A DNA stretch of 64,000 nt. It comes from Mesodorylaimus sp. YZB2_4 (taxonomy: Eukaryota; Nematoda; Enoplea; Dorylaimida; Dorylaimidae). The stretch covers positions 118,106 to 182,105 of the forward strand of contig JASANH010000594.1 of NCBI GenBank assembly GCA_030248295.1, given 5' to 3'. Below are positions 23,100 to 34,031 of this stretch, piece after piece. Each line of letters starts with the position of its first letter. Within the stretch, counting starts at the first letter, position 1. The notes under the pieces were generated by a model that saw only the letters and a list, made by a program, of their open reading frames with translations, made no database searches and had not been told where the DNA came from. A program made the position numbers and the translations under genes.

Positions 23100-24500
23100 A
23101 AAGTCGAACCCAACCCAAAACCTAACACAAACCTTTTTTGAAAAACTCAAATCCATTCGCAAGTCAACCCAAACCCAACCAACAAATCTTATTTTTTCAA
23201 AAAATTCAGTGAAACCCACTTGTGTTCAGTGAACTTATCATCAATATGACGCTTATTTCTGTGTAAATGTTATCATTTTTCACAGAGCGACCTGACGAAA
23301 AGCAGTCTTCGCATGGTGGCTTTATTTGAAAGTCTTCCTCCAGAGAGAAGTGGTGAAGTTATGGACAGAGTCTCACCTGGCCTCCCCAGTGCACCGGGTA
23401 GCACATTTTGACTCTGAAAGTTGACCTTACGATCAAGCTATTTTTCAAAAGCTGATTGAGTCGTACTCCACTCGCATCTTAATCTACCTGCAGAAAGATC
23501 ACCACAGATACCAGGAGCAACTTCTCTCACAGGTATTACAGATGTGAGCTTATCTGACTGCACCTCCAAATTCGGTTCCTGGAGTCCTCCAAAAACCGAA
23601 AAGTCACACACACAAGACCCGAAAAGTATCCTGCTTATATCTCAACGACCATTCCCTTTTCGAGCTACAAGCTACAAATAAAATGACCCCGGCTGAGAGA
23701 CCATTTTCACTAGGGCACTCATAGTATCTTACAAGCCCTGTTTCTCGATCTCGAACAAGGAGGTGCTGGTCTCCCGTCATCATATTCACCCGCCAATAGA
23801 GTGGCAGTGGCTCACGTCAGTTAAAGCGGCTACGCAAGAATTCGGGGTCGTAGGGAGCCAACAAAAATATTGCATAAGTATGCTGTAATTTAGAGCTCAA
23901 GGATGAGCGCATATCGCCCGAGTGGGGGGGGGAGGTGTAAGGGCTGGAGGCAAAATTTCTGCAAAATTGGCCTCTCGCAGACATTATTTCTCATTAGTTT
24001 ACGAATTAATATGCAGCAAATATCTGCTTTAAGGCAAGAAATCACTCTCAACCCAGCCAAGCCAAACTCAGACCAGCCCCTTGCCAAAAAAGGAAGAGGC
24101 TTCTAGCTTTTTTAAAATCCAACAAATCAAACTTTAAAAATTAGGATCTGGCTGACCTGATCTCTAGCTGCGAGACGACAAGAGATCAAGTCAGAGCGTT
24201 TATCTGCTGACTGGCGATTTCTCAGTTCTGTCACAGTAGTGTCAATAGACTAGCTTGGGGCGCTTTTGAAGCACCGGGATCTGTCGACAACCGACAAATA
24301 TCATGTCGCAGTGGCTTAAAAACGCTGTGCCAGTCAACCAACGTCATGCTGACGAACAACTCGTTCCACCTGGAAAAGTGGTTTTTTTCGGTTGGTTTCG
24401 AAAAAAGATCAACCTCTTCTGTACAACCCAAAACCACCCTGTCTGAAAAACCCAACCCAGAAACCCAAAAAAATGGGTTGGGTTGGGTTGAGCTTTAAGG
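23100..24500. repeat. AACCCA/GGGTTG hexamer-ended region
   Basis: Degenerate AACCCA repeats at 23105-23180 and oppositely oriented GGGTTGGGTTGGG near 24474-24490 bound this stretch. Similar hexamer tracts appear near 27296-27345 (GACCCA, GGGTCG), 28365-28425 (GACCCG) and 32985-33045 (GGGTTT/GGGTTG). They look like degenerate hexamer-rich ends of dispersed elements rather than telomere. Confidence 0.45.
23604..23800 (-). repeat. Dispersed repeat family A, copy 1
   Basis: Read on the minus strand this is homologous to 32308-32470 on the plus strand. It includes GGAGACCAGCACCTC / GGAGACCAACATCTC, GGTCTCTCA and GCTCGAAAAGGGA. Both copies translate over a short stretch (MTGDQHLLVR), with no family that I know. 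Confidence 0.65.
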
Positions 24501-24559
24501 GCCCAATGTTGGACCTGGTCATCGAACACAAAACTCCAAGAATGCCACCCCAAAGGTCA

Positions 24560-24862
24560 TTCACTTGTACGAAACCTAGTGCAAGAGAACCGGGCTACGG
24601 CGGATACGCTTTTGTGAATTTTGGTTTTGAAGTAGACCCTGGAATGATGTGGACACTGAGAAGGAACGAAGATTCAAAATGGTGGAAGGTCGGCGAGAAT
24701 AAGTGCCCCAAGAGACAAGGAAATCCCGACATACATCAGTTTGAATTGATTGGTGACGAAGAGCATGATCCCAATCCAGATCTAATACCCTGGAATGCCC
24801 TTCTGGTGCTGGAAGTGCCAAGCGTACGGACACGTATCCAAAGAGTGCTTATTCTAAAATGA
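24560..24862 (+). other. Unrecognised coding-like ORF in the IR1 spacer
   Basis: The second half of a 156-codon frame looks coding-like by composition: REPGYGGYAFVNFGFEV, then WTLRRNEDSKWWKVGENKCP, ending at 24862. The first half overlaps the GGGTTG repeat and is unlikely to be coding. No family recognised; it may be an exon or part of a mobile element. Confidence 0.3.
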
Positions 24863-25323
24863 TATACAATTTCCAAATTAGGGGTACATGTCGAGTTGAA
24901 TAAAGCATGTTCACATGAGTGTTCCATAAAGTGAAATCAGAACAGATTTTGCTTCAAGACTCATCGACCGCACACGACTTTTGCACCAAACCGAACCGAA
25001 TTTCCTAGTTTGGTGGCTAGGTTCGAAAAAGCTGGTTCGGCTAGGCTTTGGTAAAAGTCGCGACTCCGGTGATTCGGTTCGTAAGTTGGTCGCCGCTGGC
25101 TGGTTTGATTTTGTCCGACAGTCCCGCATGTTCATGCTTGATTTTATGCGTTTTAGCCACTAGGTTCGTGAGTTATACCAAAATGAGAAACCTGGCAAGA
25201 AATTCTTATTCTTTTTTCTCTCACTTTTTAAAACTCTCATGCAACGTGTTTCTTGAAATTTTTCAATTTTTTTAATAATATTTGTGTGTTTGTTTTTCAG
25301 GTTTAGTTTTCTGCGCTTTCATA

Positions 25324-26898
25324 TTCCGTGTAATGCATACAACACGATAAGAATACACAGCTTATACAGGTTTGATAAATTCTGTACAGCATTATACTGT
25401 TCATACACTGGACTCTACAGCCAGTTTCGTTGGCAGTTTTAGCCGGGTTACTAGCAAATACTGCAGGTCAGCCAGCTCATTATCTTCCTGGAAGACTGCC
25501 CTCATACACCTCTGGATGCACGGCGCCACCAGACTTCATACAACATGCAACATTCCGCACAAAACTCCTCAGGTGGTGTGACGGTGTAATTATACCAGCC
25601 TGGTGGTGACAGATGGACCTAGAAAACCTGGCATCTCATGGCCTCACAATTCATCTAGAAAAGACACACCAAATAGCACACATACATATAATCTGTTATA
25701 AATGGAAACGCGGAGCCCTTCCGAGTTCACGCCAGCGATGACGATGAAACAACGGCTCTGACTGCCTCTAGATTTAATCGCTATTTCACTCATTCGCACC
25801 ACAAAATGAACAGCGCAACAAGGTTCACCTAATCAAAGCACATCGCAACATCACCATGTCACAAAAACACCGCTGAGAACACTGACATATCACCATCGCA
25901 GCATCGCTCCACGTCAATCACTGCGGGGTTGCTTTGAGATGTTTGTCTTTCGATAAAGCGATACAGACTCGGCGGTCTTGTGCAGCACTGCTTTTGGGAC
26001 TGAGCGCCATCGACGAGCAGTTCGTGGGCGGTACTTGAACTTCAGTTTCTTCCGAGCCTCTTCTGCGATCTTCACGACATCAACTGGAGGTTCAGGCTGG
26101 CCATCGGTTTCTGCCGCTTTCTCGGCCTTGTAATTCGTGCTGCAAATGACGTCGTCGTCTTGAGCCTGAGACAAAAAAAGCAGTGTAATGGCAAGAGAAA
26201 TATGGAAAAGCCAGCTATCAACAGCGCGGAAGCTTACCTCGAGGTTGCGCTCAATGACCCAGTCGACAACATTCTTTCCGAGTTGTGCCAGCAGGTCAAT
26301 GGCATGGTCGAATCGGGTGACTGGAATCGAGTCGATACCCACCAACGAGTCGCCGACGACCAGCCCGTACCACTGCACCACCGCTTGCCTCGCTCGCTCG
26401 CCCACTTGCGGAAGGTTTTCGATGTTGCGCCTCAGGTCGAACATTTCGATGGGTGTCTTCGCAGTGTCGATCCTTAAGGCCGATCTCGTTAGATGAGCGC
26501 AAAGGTGTATTTATCAGAGTATACTGTACCTGAACAGTTTGTACGCACGGCCTGGCTGCGGCTTGCGGGGCCCGAGGAAGCGGTATGGTTCTAATTCGGT
26601 GAGCGGGCAGCGACGGTTTTGCGATAGAGTCAGCGCTATTGGGCCTTTGGACGAGAATTGCAGCTGGCCAAAAGGAGTGCGCCCGTTGTACGACACGATC
26701 CATGATCCATTTTCGACGCCTTCTTTCCAAGCCACTGATCCGTCTGTCACGCGAGCTATTTGAACAAAGCCGAGTCGGTCGGTGATTGTCTCAATGCCGA
26801 GTTCGGACCAGGTTTCTGCCACTAGCCGCCTCAGAAAGGTGACGTACGGATCGGATATACTTTGATGCCTCGCCCTAAAACAGCAAAATCAAGGTTAC
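25324..26898 (-). repeat. Inverted duplication IR1, right arm
   Basis: Partner of 20686-22260, separated by a 3063-bp spacer. This arm contains exons 2-4 of the intact PDZ gene. Its outer edge at 26898 lies within the 45-bp intron 1, and the gene continues outside the arm. This makes the right arm the probable source copy. Confidence 0.95.
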
Positions 26899-27014
26899 TT
26901 CTGATCAATCGATACATACCTGTTAATCAGCTCACTGCGCCTGATCGACGAACGCCTCAGGACGTGGATGGGAAGGCTGCGGTCTAGCCTGCTTGACCAA
27001 ATACTCGACGCCAT
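25914..27014 (-). CDS. Protein with two divergent PDZ-like domains
   Basis: Four exons on the minus strand join in frame: 27014-26920, 26874-26530, 26472-26238, 26165-25914. They total 927 nt, or 308 residues plus stop, with GT-AG introns of 45-73 bases. The ATG at 27014 is the first in-frame methionine of exon 1; the frame is open further upstream. Domain 1 (about residues 60-115) shows LGFVQIARVTDGSVAWKEGV and then NGSWIVSYNGRTPFG, the PDZ carboxylate loop and strand pattern. Domain 2 (about residues 150-225) has GLVVGDSLVGIDSIPVTRFD and a following helix HAIDLLAQLG. The C-terminus is basic. PDZ domains bind C-terminal peptides and scaffold membrane or signalling proteins; the partner is unknown. 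A 5'-truncated inverted copy lies at 20710-21670. Confidence 0.75.
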
Positions 27015-28720
27015 CGAATGGTGCGCGCGCCTGTGATCCCATTTGAAAACGGAGCGACGAAGCGAAGACGACAAACCAGGCAACACGACCACTCAGGAGA
27101 CGAGCCGAGCCCAGAATGACGCCTGTTCGCACGGCACCGTGTATAGCAGCCACTACGTAGTGTAAAGTGGTCTGCGAGGAACGTGCAAATGCTGTGGTCA
27201 ATGCGGTGTATGCTCATCACGATGTGCACTTTACGTTTTTCACTTGCAATAGTAAACGGGCAGAATACACAACAAGTAGACCTTAGATCAGACCCCAACC
27301 GAAAGTCCCTGACCCAAAATTTTGGGTCGGGTCGACCTGAATCCGTTATACGATCGAGGGCCTGAAGCTCCTCGCGATAAGAACCATTTATAAATCCCCT
27401 GAACGTGCGTTGCTGTGAAGGTGACTGTGGGAAAATATGAGATGGAGACATTCCACGCACGCGAATTTCCATCTTTCGTTATTTCCTTGTTATCCTTAGT
27501 TAATACAGTTGCATTCTTCCATATTTTCCGCAATAGTGGTGAATAATTTTTCAAAAACCTTGGTAGATCTAAAAGCGACCGGGGCTCTCCATAAGAGATA
27601 AGATTCAACTAATCCGAATAACAATAATAGAGACTACTCTGTCATAGCTTTTGCAGCAGGAGACAGGCGACTGATTAAAACAAAGAATTACCTGAATTAC
27701 TGTATATATCAACCCCATGTTAGAGTTGCATCTAGTCTTCACAAAAGATATTGCTTACAAAGTTATATTGTGCTGGACGCTAGCTCCTGTCAGAACCTTC
27801 ACCGCTGATGGAGGAATGTGAGCTTACCTGTGACTTTTAAACACAGTAAATTGTTTTGCAATGCTAGCATGAATGGTGGTCAGGGGGACTATTATGGCGC
27901 AGATTTGGTGTTTGAGTACAGACTACAGTATATTGCTCTTCCAGCCAGGTATATTCAGGAAGTTATTTTAGTCAGGAATCAAATGTGATTGCAGATACTC
28001 TTCCGACCTGCTAAAAATTATCAATTCCTTTTTAGAGTATGGCTAGTCCCACCCATTAATCATAGTTGACAAGAATGTTATGTGAGAACTCACACATTTA
28101 TGTAAACCCTTCCCTATGCAGGAATCACTCATTGTCAGAAAAACTGATTTTTCTCACAGCTAACAATTTGTCTGACATTCTTGGAAGTTATGCAGAATGG
28201 GAACATGGAATGAAAGCCTTCCCGCATGCATGAGGCATATCTATCTTGCAAATCTTGGAGTCGAACAGTTGTAAAATGGTTTTTGTAGCTGCTGATACTA
28301 GTAACTTGCAAAACTGCTGTATTTTTTACCCGTTTGACCCGATCTTTCAAAAAAGTGACCCGATTCGATTTGGACCCGACCCGACCCGACCTGACCCGAA
28401 AGTACATACCTGACCCGATTCGAGTCTAAAACAAGTTAGGATTAGGAGTGCTGTTCGCGGCGTTATGTGACATGGAAGAGTAACACACCCACCACAGTCT
28501 TATTTGTTTGTACCGGCAGCCAGCAGTCTTATTAGTTGTTATATTATACTTGTTCCCACTCAATCTCCTCGCCACAGTGATGGTGATGGCGTAAGGGTAG
28601 AATATGGTGGCGGGTTGTGAGGGGCTTATGGTTGACTGGCGGGACTGCTAGTTTAGCACACTATCATAAGTCAACCTGGACTCTAAAGCGTCAACCTGGA
28701 CTTTTTTGACGCACCGCGAA
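27015..28720. other. Upstream of the PDZ gene and non-coding stretch
   Basis: 27199-27238 carries an inverted copy of the 40-bp repeat from 11044. GACCCA/GGGTCG hexamers occupy 27296-27345 and 28365-28425. Between them the sequence has no recognised gene. Confidence 0.45.
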
Positions 28721-28989
28721 ACTGTATTGTGATGCGCAGGTACGCAGGAACTAGCGGCAAATTCAAAAAAATCTACCGAGGATCGATTTTTCCCACAGAA
28801 CTACGCTACCAGCGCAGAGGGAGAGGAGCACAGCTGATGGTTGATAGGTCTTGGATGGAGCTGGCCCGTTTAGGTCTTGTTGATTGGATCCAGAACAGCT
28901 GTTTGGTCCTGATGTGTGTTGCGTGTGGCCAGAAACGCAGAAACGCCTATTTGACTAAAGTTTGATCGCTTTAAATCAGGCGCACATAC

Positions 28990-29260
28990 ATGGACATTGT
29001 GATCAAAAGGTGCTCATGTGATCAGCCCACGGGCTTGTGACCGATTATCGTTTGGGCGATCAGTCACACATTCTGTGATTCGTCGCATCAGGTGATCAGT
29101 CATGGACAATGTGATGAAACCATGCTCATGTAGTCTATTCATTATCATGTTACCAGTCAACAGTCACCTTGTCAGCCCACAGTCACGTTATCAGCTCGCG
29201 ATCACGTGATCAGCCCACAGTCAGGCTAATAGCTCGTGATCAAGTGATCAGCCAACTAGC
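28990..29260. repeat. Degenerate GTGATCAGCCCACAGTCA tandem repeat
   Basis: The motif GTGATCAG(CC)CACAGTCA recurs with variation every 18-25 bases, giving a TGATCA-rich satellite-like tract. Confidence 0.65.
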
Positions 29261-29654
29261 CCATGATCTTATATGATTTAATGCGACATGTGCACTGGAC
29301 AAGAAGTTAATTATCAAGAGCAGGCAACTTCATGTTCAGCGTGGTGTGTTCTCGGAAGGCCCATCGGCAGTCTTTCATGAGTTGTACGTAATGATTTCGT
29401 CGATATGTTTGCTTCAGGTTGATCTCAGCCTGGCTGGCGCCACGATGGCGCCCTGTTATTTGCCAATGACGCTACGACTTCGAACATCGGCGTCTTTGAA
29501 CATTGGCCGGGATGCCCAACCGGCTGCTCGCTCCAACCAAAAATCACGTAATACGAGGAAAACTTGTCTTGGTCACTCGCGCGTCACCACCAAAATAGTT
29601 ATGCCGACTCCCACTATTCTATGCATTTTTAAACTATCTTTCCGTTTGCAGGTA

Positions 29655-29921
29655 AAAATGATTCGTCAGATCGCTGCTTATGAGACACTTTCTTCGTTGC
29701 TACCAAGTGAAGATGATCCCGAGATCGGACCAATAAACCCGCTGACGGATCTCGAATTGGGCGACATATCCAACCGAAAAGCTCTGCCGGAAGGAAAAAT
29801 CGATCACGACTACTGCTGTCTCGAAATGGATGAAGGAGGTGAGGTGTACAATAAATGGGCTAACTGCTTGCTGACCTGGAAATGCCACGACCTGTGCGGG
29901 GCCACAATAGGAGACACGTGA
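29655..29921 (+). CDS. Unrecognised coding exon of about 88 residues
   Basis: The frame follows a good 3' splice context (CCGTTTGCAG at about 29641) and encodes an acidic segment beginning MIRQIAAYETLSSLLPSED, then NPLTDLELGDISN, ending with a cysteine-rich tail WANCLLTWKCHDLCG and a stop. The composition suggests a real terminal exon. Possible earlier exon sequence lies around 29420-29550 but its frame is not settled. No family is recognised. Confidence 0.4.
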   Translation, partial: KMIRQIAAYETLSSLLPSEDDPEIGPINPLTDLELGDISNRKALPEGKIDHDYCCLEMDEGGEVYNKWANCLLTWKCHDLCGATIGDT

Positions 29922-30205
29922 CTCAGTAGTTTGAGATTACTTTTGAAGTGAGCGCATAGGATCGGCAATTACATATATATATACGAACCTGTCATACTGT
30001 AGGTACTTGTGATTTAAACCAGGTAAACTATGGCGAGGTTAAACCAAGCGGGTCGTAGGGGACAAAACGGAACTGGGTAAACTGGGTTGTATTTACTGTG
30101 CACTTATTTCCTTATTGGTAAACCGTTGGACGCAACAGAATTTCGAAAAAGTAACTGGCCTCTTCCAGGCCCGAGATTGGGCCCAAAACCCAGACGGCGA
30201 AAACT
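29922..30205. other. Non-coding sequence
   Basis: Short (TA)n run near 29970; nothing else recognised. Confidence 0.5.
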
Positions 30206-30290
30206 AAGAGGCGACGGGTACGGGTATGGGTTTGGGTAAGGGTCGGCGGGTGCGGGTACGGGTATGGGTACGGGTATTCGTTCTTGTTTT
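30206..30290. repeat. GGGTAY hexamer tract, first
   Basis: Alternating GGGTAC, GGGTAT, GGGTTT and GGGTGC units. A second tract in the same orientation is at 31703-31840. Together they may mark the ends of a 1.6-kb dispersed element that holds no recognised gene. Confidence 0.65.
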
Positions 30291-30501
30291 TTTTTTTAAC
30301 AGCGCTGCAAATTTGAATCTTATGCGGTTTGTGACTGTTTTTAGCGAAACAGTTCTGATGTCTGTTTTTTTAGGCTAGTTGACCACTGTTGATGTCAACA
30401 TCCACATCTATATGTAATCGATATTCTTATTATTTGGCATATCGATATCGAAATCGTATCCATATGCATATCCGTATCTTTTGGGATATCCATATCTACT
30501 A

Positions 30502-30563
30502 TCTGTTTTCTTTGGGAATGTACACGCGGCACGTGAAGGGCGTGTATTCGTTAAGAAAACAGG
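30502..30563. mobile_element. Small CTGTTTTCTT foldback element, copy 2
   Basis: CTGTTTTCTTTGGGAATGTA on the left and an inverted TTCGTTAAGAAAACAG on the right, with GTACACGC/GCGTGTAT inside. Homologous to 13193-13264 but with a shorter loop. Confidence 0.65.
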
Positions 30564-30599
30564 TAATATATTATATCTTTTCACAAGCAAGATATTGAT

Positions 30600-31700
30600 A
30601 AAAAGATATGGATATTCAAGCGTTTTTGAGATTTTAAAATGGTTGTTTACTGCAAAAATGAACCTGGTTTATATCGAAAAGCCGCTAAGGCGCCATCCGT
30701 GTAGGACGTCAAGACCCCTAGAGGTGGGTGCCACATGACTCGACACGACTGACTGACTGACTTCTTGATTACCTGTCTGAGGGGGCTGAGGGAAAATAAG
30801 GGTGTGGCGCTAGGAGTCCATACTTGTATATGACAGATATGCACCAGTGCAGCAACCTAGACTCTTTGCAGGATTCAAGCCACTTGCACTCTTAGGTCAG
30901 CGGGTCCTTAGGTAGGACAGGTGTAGTTTTATGTAGGATAGGACTTTCTTGTATGCATGTCCTGCGACTCACAATCAGACACGTGTCATCTATAATTGTG
31001 AAACTGGCTCCTGCGCACAAACTAGCTAGTTTTGTAGTAGTACAGCTACAGTAGTTGTTGTTGACCTCTCCTGGTAAGCTTCACTAGCGCGTTTGGTAGC
31101 AGTGTCACGAATCTAGGTTTCATAGAGCAGCTGCTCATTCCTGCTTGACTGTATGGTCACCTTTGGGTCATCGGTCAGCCAGAACTGCCAAAATGCCTTT
31201 AGCTAAACATTTTAAAAGGCACTCCTTGTCGATTTGAACTCCGTTACTCTGACATGAATGCAGTTTCATTCAGAGTTTTAGATTGCCATGTTGTTGCCAG
31301 CTTCAGGCTTCTAAGTTTACTGTAAATTAAGACGTTTATTTCCAAGGGAACAAGAAACCCAATAAATTACGCAAAATAGACATTATTCAGACGTTTAGCG
31401 CTAAAGCATTTGGCTCAAGGACTTTGACCACAGCTAACCAGTTGGCCAGACGCCTCTAATATTTTGCAGATAGCTTTCCTGGGAAAACATTACAATTTTT
31501 GGTTGCTCAAAGTTCGACTTAATGGTTGGCGATGTTCCCCTGTCAGAATACTGCTTTAAGAATGTCTTTTGTTTTGCGATAGTGAATAAACTTTTGAATG
31601 AAAATCGAACCAGTTTTGTTGAAAACTCTGGTTTTCTATAATTATTTTCATGAATTAATTAGTTTTCTGTTTTGATACTTCATTGGAACATTTATCGAAA
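30600..31700. other. Intergenic stretch, nothing recognised
   Basis: Only short open frames, no coding resemblance, no clear repeats. Confidence 0.5.
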
Positions 31701-31702
31701 AA

Positions 31703-31840
31703 CCAGGTACGGGTATGGGGATGGGTAGATTTTTTAAAAAATCACGGGTACGGGTATGGGTGCGGGTAAAGTCCGCCGGGTACAGGTATGGGTATGGGTA
31801 CACAGGTCGTCCAGCGGGTACGGGTAGGTTACGATTTTCA
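31703..31840. repeat. GGGTAY hexamer tract, second
   Basis: Many GGGTAC/GGGTAT units interrupted by ATTTTTTAAAAAAT, a perfect AT palindrome. Confidence 0.65.
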
Positions 31841-32283
31841 TACCCGTGCAGGACCCTGATGTCAGTCTGACTGTGAGCTTTGGCCCGATCTTTGGTCGAC
31901 TTGCACCCACGTGAAAGGACTAGCAATATTGATTATTAGCTTCCTTTTGAAAGACTCCTTGAATATGTTCTCATTGAATATGTCCTCGCGATGGTCCCTT
32001 GCCTTAAGAAAACATTCTTAATGGATACTAAGCTCGGAATAGCTACGAATTTCATCTGAGCCAGGTTTCACTGAGTTACAAGTCCACAAGTGGCTCGTGC
32101 TCCACCGAAATATGCCGTCGACATTTCCAAATGTGACAGGACTTATTTAAAAGGAACCGTAAGTGATTTAGGTTCATAACTTGCCAAGTTTCCAGGAAAA
32201 GCATGGATTTGTAATCTGTGAGCGATTTTTTGAGCCGAGGAGGTTTGTTGCTTTTGCAGGGCCCATTTTAGATATTTTTTGAT

Positions 32284-32550
32284 TTGAAGTTCTGGCTTTT
32301 TGCCTTTTGGCGGGTGAATACGATGACAGGAGACCAACATCTCTTAGTTCGAAGAACAAGGTTTGTAAAAATTAAGCCTGCAAACGGTCTCTCAACCGGG
32401 GTCATGTCATTTGAAACTTGCAGCTCGAAAAGGGAGTCGTCGTTGAGATGTGAGCAGGTTGACACTCAAGTTCTCAAATACTTCTCATGTGTTGACAATC
32501 TGTTTTTGAGAGAGCCCGAAAACCTAGATTTGAAAGTGTGGTCAGAATGA
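32284..32550 (+). repeat. Dispersed repeat family A, copy 2
   Basis: Homologous to the minus strand of 23604-23800. The 88-codon frame here is longer than in the other copy but has no known domain. It is likely a piece of a dispersed element. Confidence 0.6.
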
Positions 32551-32694
32551 ATAATGCCAGTTTGAATCCTCTGTTAGATAAGGTGGTTCGTATCTTTGGA
32601 GATCTTTCTGAAGGTAGATGAAAGATGCGAGCCGGACACGACTCACGTAACTGCGCAAGAAGGTATTCATCGTAAACTCAAGTTTCAGAGTTAT

Positions 32695-32765
32695 GTGCAC
32701 TCTCGAAATGTGCTACCCGGATCCCTGAGGAGACCGGAAGACTCTTCCACTAAGCTATCAACTTC
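32695..32765 (-). tRNA. tRNA-like remnant (probable SINE head)
   Basis: On the minus strand TAGCTTAGTGGAAGAG at 32741-32757 fits an internal RNA polymerase III A box with D-arm. Downstream there is GGATCCGGGTAGCAC in place of a T-arm, so it cannot be a functional tRNA. A related block in opposite orientation lies near 23385-23420 (TGCACCGGGTAGCACATTTTG), showing that it is dispersed. Confidence 0.4.
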
Positions 32766-32769
32766 TCTC

Positions 32770-33600
32770 TCTTAGAACAGACCTCCGAGTAGAACCAACA
32801 TGCGAAGATTACTTTTCCTGATGTCGAGTAGGAAAAAATAGTAGATTTCGCGAAAAATGTGCATCATACTAATTATATACTTCGCTAAACAAAAGTGGTT
32901 TTTTTGTTTTAGTGAACTTATTCAAAAAATATGGGTTCTTTCTTATTGGTCAGTTTAATGTTCATTAGCGAGTGGGTGAGGTTTGACTTTTCAGAAATGG
33001 GTTTGGGTCGTGTTCGACTTCAAATTTTTGGGTTGGGTTCGGGGTCGATCTGTGAACCATCGTCAGACTGGGGTCTGTTCAGAATGCGGAATGTCTGATC
33101 AATATTACAGCGAAATACTCAGTGCGATCAAGATCATTTTGGACTTCCGCTTTTTTTCACGCATTTAAAGCTAATGTCTGGTTTTCTTCTAACGATCGAT
33201 CAGTCTAATCGCCAGTGATGATCACTGATCAAAAAGAAATCTGCTGCTGAGTGTTGAGTATGATCACCTGTTTAGTGTTCAACCACAATTGTCAATCAGT
33301 GATTACACATTTGCCAAAAGAAGTTATTAGATGTGACTACGCATATAGATCAATAATTTGATAGGCCTTGAGCATGATCAGCGCTCATCATAATTGATCA
33401 GTGAGTATGAGAAACGCATCCGATTGATAAGGGTCACGATCAGATTGCCGCGCGGCACGTGTGCCCTCTGCCACGTGCACGTGCTACCGCATTCAGCTGG
33501 TTCCTTGCTGGATCGAGTGTGGCCTTCATCTCATCCTGACTGGTTTTGGCCAGTGCCTAGGCCGGCGCGCCTGGTCGCCCTTGTTTAGAGATAGTCTGCA
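32770..33600. other. Intergenic stretch with TGATCA-rich tract
   Basis: GGGTTT/GGGTTGG hexamers at 32985-33045 and a TGATCA/GATCAG-rich tract at 33180-33420. No gene recognised. Confidence 0.5.
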
Positions 33601-33728
33601 GGGGCCAGTTTCACAATCGCCTATGACATGTCCTAAAATATTAGGACACCGTAAGTCCTATCTTCTATCATTGCGATTTCATCGTTGTAACTTTAGGACA
33701 TGTCCCAGCTGATTTTGAAACTGGCCCC
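33601..33728. mobile_element. Foldback MITE with GGGGCCAGTTTCA ends
   Basis: 128 bp. The left end GGGGCCAGTTTCACAATC and the right end GATTTTGAAACTGGCCCC are inverted repeats, continued by GACATGTCCTAAA / TTTAGGACATGTC. Most of the element can fold into one long hairpin. No clear target duplication. Confidence 0.8.
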
Positions 33729-34031
33729 AGGTCTTCAGTTGGTCGACGTATTCAAATTGTGCAGTAGGGTCGTTTATCCCAGGTGCCTTTCCATTCTACT
33801 TGCCTTTCAGAGAAGAAATAGTTAGTATGATTCTATGTTACTAGCAGAGTGTGCAAGTCGGATTCTTTTCCATCAAAGAAAATCTTAAGTGTGCGTCCTT
33901 TTCTGCGAGCTCGTGCTAGTGCATCAGCTACAGGTTGTGAGAATTGGCACAGATGCTTGTTTTGTTCATCGCGCCAAGTGTTCTTTTCTTCCTTCATTCT
34001 ATCACCTTTTCACTCTTGATCCTTCTTCAGG

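Noticed and set aside
26932-27201. Minus-strand frame with a hydrophobic stretch (AAIHGAVRTGVILGSARLL) as a membrane protein
   Set aside because: It overlaps exon 1 in another frame and cannot be joined in frame to exon 2.
26984-27472. 162-codon minus-strand frame upstream of the PDZ gene
   Set aside because: It runs through GGGTCG-type repeats and is out of frame with exon 1. The exon-1 frame that splices correctly to exon 2 is a different one.
30206-31840. Interstitial telomere array
   Set aside because: Units are too degenerate and variable (GGGTAC, GGGTAT, GGGTGC) and do not match known animal telomere repeats such as TTAGGG, TTAGG or TTAGGC.
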